Positions 12,393-23,984 of a DNA stretch of 64,000 bases are shown here, in pieces. The position numbers were made by a program, and so were the translations under genes. The notes under the pieces were generated by a model, which worked only from the letters and a program-made list of their open reading frames with translations, was not told the origin of the DNA and searched no databases. Positions within the stretch are counted from its first letter, which is position 1; the number at the start of each line of letters is the position of its first letter. The stretch is from Ophioderma brevispina (Eukaryota; Echinodermata; Ophiuroidea; Amphilepidida; Ophiodermatidae), in assembly GCA_023653785.1 (NCBI GenBank), contig JAMKCH010035321.1:48578-112577 (forward strand). Direction: 5' to 3'.

Positions 12393-12867
12393 TTAAAGAG
12401 ACACTGGCACATTTGAAAAATAGTGCGCCCTCAAGATTTTTCAAAATTGATATATTTCCATGATTGTAAAGCTATTATATACATTAGCCCTGACCTGAAA
12501 TGATAAAGACCAAATCAGCGTCCTTATGGGTAAACAGAGCGATTTTATAATTAATGTCGCCGGCGACATTAATTCAGCAGACGACGGAAATGGCGTTTAA
12601 CACGAGAAACGCACGCCGTATGCATGTTTCCACAGCATGCATACTGTTTGACCGGTCTGTGACCTTTGTGGTTTTAATATCAATGAGTACAAGTCTACTG
12701 TAATATACACATTTGTTGATTAAAGTTATGGAAAACTTAAAATCTGTTTTTGAATATGTTATTTTTATGTGTAAAATATATCTCTATTCTTCCAATGACA
12801 TAATTTAGCATTGCGAGCAAATTGAAGAAATTTCATATTTTGTGAAAATGTGCCAGTGCCGCTTTAA
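12393..12867. mobile_element. TTAA-flanked foldback element (CACTGGCACATTTT family, copy 1)
   Basis: The left end is TTAAAGAGACACTGGCACAT. The right end, reverse-complemented, is TTAAAGCGGCACTGGCACAT. The TTAA duplication and TIR of about 20 bp define a 475-bp non-autonomous element. Near its middle, 12551-12572 is a perfect palindrome centred on GCCGGC with TTAATGTC on one side and GACATTAA on the other. A second copy is at 36677-37198. No ORF is present. Confidence 0.8.
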
Positions 12868-13385
12868 ACCCATGAGGAGAAACGTGTTTATTGTGTTTGA
12901 TGGAATTCATTGGAACATATCGCGCTGCCTGAATTTGGTTTTGGAAGTGGCCGAAAAGTAAAACAGTATTAATTTATCTCCTATAGGGTTCTTAGGGAAC
13001 CCCCAATGCAATGAGATATTATCATTTTAAAAACATTCTGGGGAGGGCACATAGTTGAAATATTGAGAAATAATTAAAAAAAGATAGGCTTAAAAACATT
13101 TGTTGGTTTCTAAATGTTTTACAATCGATTGTCCTCGTGGTTTAGCGTTGGTGGTCTTCTGCCAAAGTTCTAGTCTAAGACGCGAAAAACCAGCGTTCAA
13201 GATTTTATTTAATAATCAGCTTGGACATGATAAATATTATTTACCAAAGGTATGACTTTTAAGTATTGGACCTGTGTAATAATTATCTTTTACGTATGAG
13301 AAAAGAAGTTAGCTGATCATGTTTTATCATGTTTACAATTTTCTGATTGGTATGTGTTGCTTCCCTCAATGGAAAAATTATTTAA

Positions 13386-13609
13386 TAATGTCCTCAAAGG
13401 ACGGTGTTAGGTCCGTTGATGTTTTTAATATATATTAATGATATTGCTCCGGATCTTGATACCTCGACTCACATTCGTCTTTTTGCAGATGACTGTCTTT
13501 TGTATAGGGTCATTAAATGATCCCATGACAATGAAGTACTGCAGAAAGACCTCGCATCCCTCTCTGAATGCTCGTGTAAATGGCAAATGGGTTTTAATGG
13601 CAAATGGGT
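13386..13609 (+). pseudogene. LINE reverse-transcriptase fragment (CR1/L2-like)
   Basis: The frame from 13386 reads [20 protein letters not shown] and then [13 protein letters not shown]. This corresponds to the PQGSVLGPLLF block and the (F/Y)ADD catalytic motif of non-LTR reverse transcriptases. A TGA stop follows within a few codons, then LQKDLASLSE and KWQMGFN, typical of the post-ADD region. The fragment is about 75 codons and is cut on the 3' side by the TTAA element at 13610. It is a dead 5'- and 3'-truncated copy. Confidence 0.8.
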
Positions 13610-14029
13610 TTAAAGGAGAACCATACTAAGAATAGCTTATACAATATACGCTATAAAAATAATTATTGAACACATATTGAGTGGCTACATGGGAAAACGG
13701 AATTATACTAACCATATAGTGTATATGGGATATGTATATGTGTTATAAATGCGATACGGACGGCACAGTAGCGTCATACACCTTCACACGTGATGCTTTC
13801 ACGATGTCTATTTCCTATGGCATGTATGACGCAAACGTGCCGACTGTACCGCATAACACGTTATACATCAGCGCGAATTTTAAATAGCGCATGGTCAGAC
13901 TAGATGGTTTTAACTCATCGTTATGGTTAATATAATTCTGTTTTTCAATGAAACCATTCGATATGTGGTCAATAAGTATTTTATAGAGTATTTTGTATAA
14001 TATTATTCGTTGTACGGGTTCTCCTTTAA
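13610..14029. mobile_element. TTAA-flanked foldback element inserted in a LINE relic
   Basis: The ends are TTAAAGGAGAACC (left) and GGTTCTCCTTTAA (right). Internally GCGATACGGACGGCAC at about 13750 is mirrored by GTGCCGACTGTACCGC at about 13837, and CGTCATACA by TGTATGACG, so much of the 420 bp can fold back on itself. It abuts the reverse-transcriptase fragment on its left, so it probably inserted into that LINE. No transposase frame. Confidence 0.75.
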
Positions 14030-14487
14030 TGTATCTAAGTGTAAAACGTTACGAATAACCACAAAACGCAATCCAATTGTATATACCTATAGCATGGGTT
14101 TTGAATATTACCCATGCGTAGAGATTAGAATATTACTCCTGCGTCGAGAGTAGAGCGCCTAACAAGCAGCCACTCTCCTGTGCTCTTCAAACTTTTGCTT
14201 TATTGATATGTTTACTGGAATTGCCGTTGTATATTTTTACACCACTGGATGGCTTTTAACCTCACGATTCTACTGGATACTTTTAACCTTAAAAGGAGTT
14301 TTGCTGTGTTTTAAGTGAAAAATCCTATGTGGATTTTATAATTTGAACACATAATATTAATATATATATATGTTGTACCCATGTTGGATTTTGTATTCTG
14401 CAGCCAACCTTGGATTTAATCTGGCTACTTGACTTCCAATTGACTCTCATCTTCTTTTGTGATGGATGAATAGTGTCTGATTAGACA

Positions 14488-14805
14488 ATGGATGTAATCT
14501 TCCTGTTTATCCTCCTCCTCATATATGGACAATTATGTGGTGATGAAACATCTTTAAGAACTTGCATAGGCCAAATTGTGTGGAAAAATCTCACAACAAC
14601 ATTGCCTTGGCCAAGAAACCAAATTCACCACCTTGAATATCTAAAAGGACCCCTGTACTACTATGATAACTCAACAAGTACTTTTCACCTTGAACTTTTG
14701 GTATCTGGAGATATCAACCCAAACCCAGGAACTGATTCTCTCTACAGAAATGACCATCCACATACTTCCAACAACCCTACTCATGCAAAGTCTTCCTACA
14801 CCTGA
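14488..14805 (+). CDS. LINE N-terminal ORF with hydrophobic leader and 2A-like motif
   Basis: This 105-codon frame opens MDVIFLFILLLIYGQLC, a signal-peptide-like hydrophobic stretch. At residues 74-82 it has GDINPNPGT (14707-14733), close to the GD(V/I)ExNPGP core of 2A ribosome-skipping peptides. The last proline is threonine and the acidic residue is replaced, so skipping activity is doubtful. 2A-like sequences are known at the N-termini of trypanosome and sea-urchin non-LTR elements, and this fits that architecture. The frame ends early relative to the endonuclease, which lies in another frame. Confidence 0.6.
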   Translation: MDVIFLFILLLIYGQLCGDETSLRTCIGQIVWKNLTTTLPWPRNQIHHLEYLKGPLYYYDNSTSTFHLELLVSGDINPNPGTDSLYRNDHPHTSNNPTHAKSSYT

Positions 14806-15950
14806 AATCAACTGTATCATCTGCGCAACAACCATGAATCCCCCAACTCTACTTACTGCTTATCCCCCGGCACATTATCTCATATTCAACACCTTGGTAT
14901 CCTGGCAGATAAACCCCACCACTATCGTACACATAGAGGTAGAAAAGCTGGACGCCGTAGAACTACACATATTTCGACTCATGTATCATGTATTCCTGTG
15001 AGGCCTGACGTGCTCCTTTCTGCTAAACATGACAAAGGTAGTAACCCCAACAATCTTGCACAACTTACCACTTCATCTCAACATGATATCAAAGCTGTTT
15101 TATGGAATGCTCGATCAACCTGGAACAAAACCTTGTAGGTTTACGACTTTGTCTAGAAAACAACATTGATATAGATTTTGGTGTACCGCGAACCTGGTTA
15201 GGTGAAGATGACCCTGTGATAAATGGAGAACTTACACCTCCTTCATCCTCTTTCCTCAATATTCCACGAACTCAACTGGTTTATATGGGGGAAATCGGAT
15301 ATTTTGTACAAAAATTTTCAAATCTTAACATCTCAATTAAGAAAACTAATATTGAAAACCATTACATTTGAACCCCTTACTGAAAATGGGTTAAAACTAA
15401 GGAATATTTTAACTGAAATGATGATTTTCTTAGTGATGTTAATATGATGTGCTAGCAAAATTGTTGTGTGTGACTGAGGGGATTTTAATTTGCTTATTGA
15501 TGTTCCCAACCAAATATGATGGTTTCATCTATAATGTGACATCCTTTAGATATGTCTCAAACTGTTGTGGAACCTACACTAAACGTGGTCATACTAGTTA
15601 TCACGAGATCTGATGATGATATAATCCAGGAACTGTAAGTGCACAAATGCCTAAATTTCTGACCACTATGTTGTATATTTTGAGTATGTAAAAGAAAAAA
15701 CCACCCATACAGAAAATCAGAGTCTGTTGTAATTTTAAGATGGTAGATATGCCAAGCTTGGTAACAGACCTTGAACTGGAGCTGTCAAAACTTGAAATTA
15801 ACGATGACACAAACACTGATTGTGCATATGACTTATTTTGACAGGACTAGCACAGAATGTTCTAGACAAAATGCACAGCAAACAACTCGTGTCAGGACGA
15901 TATTAGACCAATTTCACCATGGTTATTAATGATGAGATAAAGGATGCTCG

Positions 15951-16095
15951 CCCACCCCCCCCCCCCACCCCCCCCCCCCCCCCCCCCCCCCCCCCACCCC
16001 CACCCCCCACCCCCCCCCCCCCCCCCCCAACCCCCCCATCACCCTACCCCCCAACCCCCCGCCCCCCACCCCCCCCCACCCACCCCCCCCCCCCC

Positions 16096-16128
<33 letters not shown>

Positions 16129-16216
16129 CGATCCCCCCCCACCCCCACACCCCCACCCCCCTTCCCCCCCCCCCCCCCCCCCTCCCCCCCCCCCCCCCCC
16201 CCCCCCCCCCCCACCC

Positions 16217-16299
<83 letters not shown>

Positions 16300-16313
16300 A
16301 CCCCCCCCCCCCC
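15951..16313 (+). repeat. 363-bp C-rich tract inside a LINE ORF
   Basis: This interval is almost entirely C, with sporadic A and rare T or G (for example GCGATC near 16128). It separates INDEIKDAR on the left from linker residues on the right, so it interrupts the LINE just past the endonuclease. Its length is a multiple of three, and a 161-codon proline-rich frame stays open through it. Such a tract could form quadruplex or i-motif structures. It may also be a sequencing or assembly artefact. Confidence 0.9.
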
Positions 16314-16813
16314 TCGCCTTCGACGCCCGCCCCTTGACAAAATGGCAAAAAAACATGATCTGAAGAAAACAGAAGAGCTTATAAAAAGCAAAATGCACTG
16401 TTAAGTAACAAAAATAACTCATACATCAAGCCAAAGCATCATACTTTAATTCACAATTGGCAGCTGATGGAACAACAAAAAAGTCTTTCAAATTGTAAAT
16501 AAACTCTAAAAAAGCAGCAAAATACTGCCCATGTGGGTGACTCATACAAGGAACTCAGGGAGTCATTTGCTGACTTCTAAAAATCAGACAAAAAAACAAA
16601 AAAAATAATCTGGATAAAATATCGTGACAGCAACCAGAGTTTTGCACCACATTTACACAAAGCAAAGAACCACACACAGATATCGGCGAACTCAAAGAAA
16701 TGTCGTACATGGATGAATTTTGATAGAGTGAAGGAAGAGGATGCGAGGGACATGGAAATAATATACAAACTACCCAAATAAATCTCTTATCTTGATGTAC
16801 TTACCATCACTCA

Positions 16814-16854
16814 TAATCATCATCATCATCATCATCATCCTCATCATCATCATC
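16814..16854 (+). repeat. (ATC)n microsatellite
   Basis: About 13 units of CAT/ATC with one interruption (CCTCATC). It marks the junction between the plus-strand LINE relic on the left and a minus-strand LINE relic on the right. In the minus-strand element this would be a (GAT)n tail. Confidence 0.9.
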
Positions 16855-16859
16855 GGGCA

Positions 16860-17560
16860 GGAAGCAGGCGCTACAAGTTTCTCCAAGCACTGCGATCATT
16901 CCAATGCCGGGATGTTTGCTGGCGTGGTGTAAATAAGGTCAAACGTCCACCTAGGGAGGTTCTTGGATGAGGATAAAGCTTTTCCTCTGGCGCCCAGGTC
17001 TCCTCTTTCCATGTCTTGGTTCGAAGAGAGAAGATGTCACATGGCTCATCTTCTGGCATTCGGCGAATGTGGCCAAGGAACGTTAGTGATGTTGCCTTAC
17101 AGGTTGATGAGAGGCGGGGTGTTGGTATAAGATGGATTTATGCATTGTACACAGTACAAGAGTTGATGTTCAGCATTATTCGTAGAACTGATGTTGCAAA
17201 TGCATTTATCTTGTTCTCCATGTCAGCAGATATTATCCATGAATCCAATACATACAGGAGTACAGTCACACAGGAGGAGTTAAAATCTTAACTTTGGTGG
17301 CAGTGAGGATGGATGAAGCTTTTCCCAGATTCTTTTTCCAACTTCCAGAAAGCAGTCCATGCAAGAGCTTTCCGCATAGTTAAGTAACTGGTACTGGTGG
17401 CCCTCAGGGATCCAAGATAATAAAAAATGGTCAATGTTTTATCGCTGTTGGTAAAACCTCAAGAGGTGCTTGGGCGTTTGCAGTGATGGTCATATATTCA
17501 GTCTTTGATAAACTGATGGTGAGGCCCAGTTGTTTCTGCAACCGGCATCTGTTCTAGTGA
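16860..17560 (-). pseudogene. RTE-like LINE, C-terminal part (minus strand)
   Basis: On the minus strand, GLTISLSKTEYMTI appears near 17520, then LGHIRRMPEDEPCDIFSL near 17080-17030, and SRHWNDRSAWRNL near 16880. This order (post-ADD KTE block, a R(W/F)LGHIRRM block, then a W-rich end) is that of RTE-type endonuclease-reverse transcriptases. Frames shift at least twice and stops are frequent, so it is a relic. Clade placement rests on a few motifs only. Confidence 0.6.
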
Positions 17561-17789
17561 GTTGAGCTGGCACTACCAACATGGCTGCTAAAACAATGAT
17601 GAACATCCATAATCCACCTCTATAACTAAAATAATCAATAATTCATTCAAGTTTTTTTTCTGGCACATTTCCCATTCTCTTTGAAAACATGCTATTGTCC
17701 ACACCTATCATTTAAAAAAGCAACACTGGATCCAAATGAACTAAAATTATCGGGAAACAGTCTCAAATATTAAGCTGTTTTTCAAAATA

Positions 17790-18640
17790 ATGGAAAGTGT
17801 GTCATGTCTAACTCAATGAATATAAAACCGAGTTATTTGTGGACGCATCTCCTTACTACAAAAAGCTCCTTCCTTACCTTTATAAAACAACTGTCTATTG
17901 GAAAAACGCTCACATTATAAACCATCTCAAACAAACAATCTTGGTGCCTACTTGATTCAAAAATGACCATGGAATCACACACATCACTAATGTAGTCGAC
18001 AATCACTACCATCTTGGAAAATCTCGCGCATTCGCGATACAGTGATAAAGACATGACATCTGTGTACAGCTCTCTTATACTTTCTCGCATCGATTATTGC
18101 AATAGTTTACTTTCTTCGCTACCTAAGTCGTATACTCTTCGTATTCAGCGCCTACAAAATTGGGCCGCAAGACTTGTTTTTACTGTAAATAGAACAGCAG
18201 GACCAAAAACCACTGCTTAAATCTCTTCATTGGCTCCTGTGAAAAAGAAGAATGTCTTTTAAATGCTGGTATCTGTTTAAGTCTCTTATTGGCATGGCTC
18301 CTGTATATCGTTCAAACTGTTTCAAGTTACATGTTCCAAAAGAAACCTTAGGTCGTCAAAAAAGATCGCCTACGGTTGGATTATCCAGGACCGAGTATAA
18401 GTTAAAAGCTGGCGAGAAAAAAAGTTTTACTGTTGGCTTTCAAAGTTATGGAACAACCTTCTGTTCACAATTAAGGCAGTCAGTATCTGTAAATGCTTTA
18501 AAAAAGCACTTAAGACACACTGTTCTTGAATGATTTTTTTTATGTTATATTTATTGCTCATTTTCTCACTCTTTTATTGGAAGAGCCTTGAGCTTTGGCG
18601 GAAAGCGCATCCATAAATGTAGTTGATGCTATGTATGTAT
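17790..18640 (+). pseudogene. CR1/L2-like LINE 3' end with UTR tail
   Basis: LNEYKTEL and SKMTMESH (about 17810-17980) match the post-ADD region. SLILSRIDYCNSLLSSLP (about 18075) is the conserved V.SRLDYCN block, and LQNWAARLVF and FKCWYLFKSLIGMAP (about 18250-18305) are the usual C-terminal blocks. The reading frame shifts between them. The 3' UTR ends AGCGCATCCATAAATG, followed by GTATGTATGT, the type of tail used by this clade. The 5' part is missing (truncated near 17790). Confidence 0.8.
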
Positions 18641-19532
18641 GTCTGTAATTTCCAGAATATGTTTCAACGACAAAACTATCACAACTACCAGACAATACCA
18701 CCCAATGAAATTCCGTCTTATGAAGTGCAACAAAATGTCTATAAATACAATTTATTCCCAAACACCCATATACGAATGGAACAGCCTTCCTTCCATCCTT
18801 CTTGATTCAAGTCCCCATTGAAAGTTTCAAAACTGCACTATGTAATGCCTAGTGTAATGTAATTAATGTTAGGTTCTTGGGTTTTTTTTCATCATGAGCC
18901 CATTTTGTCCTCTCGGTTAGATGTTGGCTTCAAAGAAATTTTAACGAGTATTTCTTCAGAATTCAGATTCGATATCATATCGAGAGTGCTTGTTCCGATC
19001 GTCTTTTTAAAACCTCTCTGACTTTCCCGGAAGTAGTTTCAAGTCGATATGAGATGAAAGGTCGTAGTTTTCTCCTTGTTTTCCCGTATTGAGATCCGCC
19101 TTCAAGTCATACTTATCACATGAGACCAAAAAATTGCCGTTTATATGGTTAACTAATATTAGAAAAATAGTAATAGGGGTTTGCAATATGATTGATCCCT
19201 TCTACCATCAAAACCACAAGCTTTTTCCCAAGAAATCTTAGTGTAAGGGCAAGCAAGTGACAGGCACTCATAAGAAGTACAGAAAACATGATAGACTTAA
19301 ATTGGAACAAATTAAACACCTTTAACGTTCCATTTTCATAATTATACCTTTTATGGCTCTTGATAATTGCTAAATAAGTACGAAATCCAACAAAGTAAAT
19401 ACAAGGCATTTCACGAAGTTGGAAACCAAGATGTTTCTGTGGCATGGCTGCCCATTGGTCTTTACCCCACTAATGACTTGTTGACTAGTCAAGCAACGGT
19501 TTAGTATATCAAGAATGGATATTAAAGAGTAT
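18641..19532. other. No gene seen
   Basis: Overlapping short frames occur at 18558-18821 and a 98-codon minus-strand frame at 19149-19445. None has a recognisable domain. The 18623-18821 frames are probably further LINE 3' debris (QTPIYEWNSLPSIL resembles the WN.LP block of LINE C-termini). Confidence 0.35.
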
Positions 19533-20146
19533 AACCCTCGTCTTACCAGCGGGGCGGTGGTTTTACCACCCCCCCCACTGAACTTTGCTCCGTGCGCTAA
19601 AATGCCAAAGATTTTGTGTAAAAAGCTTCGGGGGTAATAGTTTCATATCCTTTCCGGTAATTTTAGCGAAATAATTAAAGTAGCACCTCACCGGGGTTAG
19701 GGTTATATGCCATCTCAAAGTCAAGGGGACGGGGGGTGGGGGGTGTGCCACCCAAGAATAGTTTCGTAGTACATTTTTAATATTATGCATTTATGCTTCC
19801 ATAAACCTCTATATTTATGTTAAAACTAGTCAATGCATCAATTAGAGCTGAAAACCGCAGAAAATTCGATTATTCTAACTTTTTTAGGCGCAAAATTAGG
19901 ATTTTTCGCCTATTTCTGTGGAAAATGCCAATTTGGCGACTCGCGGACTTTAATGACGTAATTGTGACGCCATACTAGGTATGTGTACTCATTTTGGTCA
20001 TCAAAGGAAAGAGGAGGACAATAGCTATCCATTGGTATCAAAATCATAAGCATCGGGTGCTTATAACGAATTCTCAGGTGGGCGTGGTAACCACCCCCCT
20101 CTTGGTAAACCGGTTACAAAAAGGCTTGGTAAGGCGATGGTTGGTT
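19533..20146 (+). mobile_element. CCCTCGTCTT-end TIR element (fullest copy)
   Basis: The left end reads AACCCTCGTCTTACCAGCGG. The right side has CTTGGTAAACCGGTTAC followed by AAGGCTTGGTAAGGCGATGG, a decayed inverse of it. Diagnostic internal words shared with other copies are AAAATGCCAAAG, CCTTTCCGGT, GAGCTGAAAACCGCA, GGCGACTCGCGGACTT and AATGACGTAATTGTGACG. Copies or parts occur at 7885, 29547, 30149, 33067, 41355, 52705 and 55921. An ORF at 19994-20179 is not convincing. A perfect TTAA is lost here but kept at 29547, 53213 and 55921. Confidence 0.7.
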
Positions 20147-20149
20147 TTT

Positions 20150-22390
20150 AAAGCAATGAAGTGGCCCAAAGGAAGCTAATTCCAAAAGACGGCGAAAGAG
20201 ATTGTTGAGGAGCAAGGGAGGAGGGGAGAAAAAAAGTTTTTTAACATTTAAATTAAAGAATGATCCTTTGAAAATTCTTTTTATTCGTTTTCTTTGGTCA
20301 CAAACACCTACATTTTACCGCGTTCGAATACTCCTTTCTACTTTATTTTCTCTTCCGTGAAGGTGTTGAATTGAGACCCTTGTTTGTTTAATTGGTATTA
20401 TTATGAAATCAATTTTTTTTTCACAAGTGATGAAAGTTATAATTTGAAACGCACATCAAAAGTTAATCAAATTGCTGTAAATTTCTTTCCTTGCGGCGTT
20501 CTTTTTTTAATTTATGCATCCGTCAGAATAAAAATCCAATTGTTTTGAAAACGTTTGCGACAAATCTCATACTTTGCTATTTCTGAAGACTCGATGATGT
20601 TTCAGTGCAAAAATCTCGAGTACTTGAGGCCACACCATCAGGTTAGCGGTATTTTCAATCTGTAGTACTTTTTTATTTACTTCATCACTTCGACCGTCTT
20701 TATTTTACGCTTAAATCAATCACTTTGATAGCATACATCTGCCAGGAGCATGCGATTCACTGCCAATTACATGGTTTAACGATGATTTGAAGAATTGCGA
20801 TTTTCAACCATTAGTGGGTTGAGGAATTCGCCCCAAAGAAGCAAAAAAAAAAATAGCAACGAATAATGTCGAGGTATTTCTTTTCAATGGAGTTGCAATG
20901 CTGCAGGCGGAGAGTTGTTTGTTGAAAGCGATAGTGTAAAGATCCTTTGTTCTCATAAAAATCAGTTTCTGGTTATTACTTTTTAATTTTTATTTATTAT
21001 TGGTACCTAACGCGGGTTGGTAACTTTTATCACCAGTGCAATACATTTTCTATCAAACAATTAGACTAAAGGCATATTGTCTTTATATTACACAGGTGTT
21101 TTACATGTCATGTAATAGTCACATGATGTACAATTGTCTTATCAATGATTTATCCAAAATATATAATTGATAACAAATTCACGAGGCGTCTACAAATGAT
21201 AATCAAAGATTTACCCATGCACGCTTGAAATCTAACACACATACAATCCCTTACACCCACACACATACAAAAACTTTTAATGTCATCTTATTCGTTATTC
21301 AAAGTAGTAAAAACCCTTATATCACGCACAAACATTACGCTATCTGACAAATTTCGCACATAAGGTATTTGAGGCATGCATTGTGACAATCTTTCCTTTG
21401 CTCGAAACTCTCACCATTAAAGTTATTATAGTAGATTTCAAATGCATCAATAATTTCAGATCTGTCCATTCGCCGTGAGAGGTAAGAGGTTTTATTTTAA
21501 TGGCCGCTGGTAAAGGTTGATGGTACGCATGTCAATGTACAGTAATATAACTATGCCTGTCTGAAGATTATATATTTTTGGCTCAAGTCCTACGTCACAA
21601 ATTCATCCGGGTGTTTCAATTTAAGTATCAGGATGACGACACCAGCAATTATTTAATTAAACATTGCAATTTGAATACAAGTTGTTTTGACACTACAAAA
21701 TATTATTACTTGTCAGAGCTTAGAAAAAAACGCATTCTTATATATCAATACACATATAACGCAACTAAATTTTGGTTTGGCCACACAACCTTATAGAAGA
21801 TTAGCGCAAAACGGATTATAGGTTCATTGCCATCCCGGTCAACCATGGCTTTAGTCTTTCATAATTTTGCATGAACTTAATTCATCAGTTCCCAGTAAGC
21901 CGATTCTCTGCAGCAACTTTGTACCATGACTATAATATGTTTTGCAATGGCAACAAAAGCCCAGTCTTCACATCGCCAAGGATTTAACCCTCACATCAAT
22001 ATCCACCCCATGAAAATATGGAAGAAATCTCACTAAATTTGAAATCTACTATAATGTATTCAACGCTGTGCTATTCACATATGATTAATATCACAACAAA
22101 TAAGCTCTCTGCTGAATACTAGCAAATCAGCAATAACATCCCCACCACGCACATACATAAAATGTTCATCAATCACGTCCTCCTTCCTTGGATGAGAGGA
22201 ACTTTCAAGTCGTGAACGCCAAAAGACAGCATCTGAAATCATTTGATCTGAAATATGACAACGTATTTCTCTCTCGAACAGGTTATTCACCAGTCGACTA
22301 CTGTTTGCACTTATGGATCGTATGCCCTGTAGATAATTTGTTTTAATACTCTTGTTTCCAGGCGGACTTTGCCGTATTTTAAACGTATCG
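20150..22390. other. No supported gene
   Basis: About 2.2 kb without recognisable coding or element boundaries. Short frames at 21578-21796 and 22075-22290 (minus) have no known family. A repeated CACACATACA-rich patch lies at 21236-21270. Confidence 0.4.
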
Positions 22391-22736
22391 TTAAAGGTGC
22401 ATTTCGTGATTTCAGCACCTTCTGTTTTATTATTTGTTCACTTGATATCCTTGAGAAAAGCTTATTCACACAATTTGAGTTGATCCCGATCTTGCGGTTT
22501 TCTGTTATGAGCAATTGCTTGTTTCCCACGGTCCCATAGGCCACTGTGCTGTAATTTCTGTCCGTTTACGGACAGAAAATACAAAATTGCGAATTTCTCA
22601 CAGATACGACCGAATTTGCACGTAAGATTAGGTACACATGGATTACTAAGGCTAACGGTTCAGATGATATAAAAATCTCAACTTTTTCGAGGTAAGTCGG
22701 GGGGACGAGGTTGTGGATCACGAAATGCCCCTTTAA
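22391..22736. mobile_element. TTAA-flanked foldback element (GCATTTCGTGAT ends)
   Basis: The left end is TTAAAGGTGCATTTCGTGAT. The right end, reverse-complemented, is TTAAAGGGGCATTTCGTGAT: TTAA plus a TIR of 20 bp with one mismatch. The 346-bp element contains a near-perfect palindrome at 22557-22577, with CTGTCCG on one side and CGGACAG on the other. No ORF with family features. It is non-autonomous. Confidence 0.8.
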
Positions 22737-23214
22737 ATAAACGCAATTCCAGAAAGGAGTTTAAAGTTAAACGCAATTTTAACTCCGCCAAAATGCATCG
22801 AAATTTAAACTAGGTAGGGGGCTAGATTAAGAAGTGTTTTAGTGTGTGTTTCCGCCAAGTGCACTGCCCATTGCACTGTCCAATTCACAACAGCAATGGT
22901 GCATATCATTCTCGCCCAGTTGGTGTATCACCTTAAACGCTACGGAAAGCCATGATACACTTTGTGCGCTCAACCATTTAAACACAATAGGGCTTCTTAT
23001 TACACTCAAGTTAACGTCTTTAAATAACGACGATGTTACTTGTGTTTGAAGCTTCTGTTTAAGCAAGCAAATGGTTAAAAATATTTAAACTATTTTGCTT
23101 AAACGCAATTTTAAATTACTGTGATTTTAAGCTAAAATCGCGTTTAGCTAAACAAGTTTCTGGAATACGGGCCCTTCTGTTTGAATGGCAATACACATAA
23201 CTCTACCCCGTCAT
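22737..23214. other. No gene seen
   Basis: Contains repeated AAACGCAATTTTAA-like words (22739-22780 and 23096-23112) but no recognisable gene. The overlapping frames at 22839-23066 and 22846-23049 are on opposite strands and are probably chance. Confidence 0.35.
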
Positions 23215-23560
23215 TTAAAGGCATTCTCAGTGATTTGCTAAATCAGAAAACCGAAAACATTATCAAAAATCAGTTTGTTGCATGTCTGTAACAAGTACAG
23301 GTATCCTAACATGCCCTGCAAATGATAAGACCAGAAGCAACCTAATAAGGACAAAATCTGATATTTTAGTCATTACTGTCCGTACGGACACTTACTAAAA
23401 CAGGTAATTGAATGGCTATTCATATCTTTTAACACTGTCGTTTTCTTCATTTTCTGTCAATTCTTCGGTGGGTAAAAAGTAACTTATGTGAATTTCTTCA
23501 GACTTATAATTCACCTTTAAGCTATTCCTGCAAATTTGAAAATAGTTTGACTCGTTCAAG
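23215..23560 (+). repeat. Dispersed repeat, copy 1 (possible TTAAAGG...CCTTTAA element)
   Basis: Shares with 41655-41950 the ordered words CAGTGATTTG, CTGTAACAAGTA, AGGTATCCTAACAT, AGCAACCTAATAAG, GATATTTTAGTCA, and a final TTCACC..TTTAAGCT. TTAAAGG at 23215 and CCTTTAA ending at 23520 may be the termini, but only about 7 bases match as an inverted repeat. Immediately downstream AGAAAATCACTGAT and ATCAGTGATTTTCT form a hairpin (23558-23591). Confidence 0.6.
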
Positions 23561-23984
23561 AAAATCACTGATCACTATCAGTGATTTTCTGATATCAAGA
23601 TTTCCAAGTATCAAAAATTAATAAAGGAATCTCAATGTTTACTTTATATTGACAACGTAGATTGGCAGCCATTTTGATGTTGTTTTCTGTCGTGATCCTC
23701 CTCGGCATGAAACTCGACTTGTTATGTAATACAATACAGGTGGATGCCTGGAATTGAGTACAAAAACTAATGATTCCATCCCATCCAACACAGGATATAC
23801 CCCTATAAATAAAAAGAAACAAAATACATTGCAATATACCGTATAATGTTTTTACGTAAAGGCTTGCCTTTTTCACTCCGAATGTTAGAGTAAAAAATGT
23901 TTTGTCAATTTAAAATTTAGTTAATTTATAGCCTGCGAATGCAAAGTTTTGGCCATGTAATGTGTGAAAATCTTTTGCTGAGTC
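23561..23984. other. No gene seen
   Basis: A minus-strand 93-codon frame (23595-23876) has no recognisable domain. Apart from the hairpin at 23558-23591, no structure was noticed. Confidence 0.35.

Larger units (their letters stand above)
14390..16800 (+). pseudogene. CR1/L2-like LINE relic: 2A-like N-terminus, endonuclease, linker
   Basis: In order: a hydrophobic N-terminal ORF with a 2A-like motif (14488-14805); an apurinic-endonuclease region with AVLWNARSTWNKTL (about 15090), ENNIDI and TWLGEDDPVINGE (about 15155-15230) and GDFNLLID (about 15478); PWLINDEIKDAR-like residues just before a C tract at 15951; and after the tract YKKQNALLSNKNNSYIK, then ESFADFF and SYLDVLT, matching the linker ahead of the reverse-transcriptase domain. 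Several frameshifts and stops break it. The element ends at an ATC microsatellite before its RT domain. Confidence 0.8.

Noticed and set aside
15919..16422. Five long proline- or glycine-rich ORFs on both strands
   Set aside because: They are translations of the C-rich tract in different frames; only the flanking LINE codons are meaningful.
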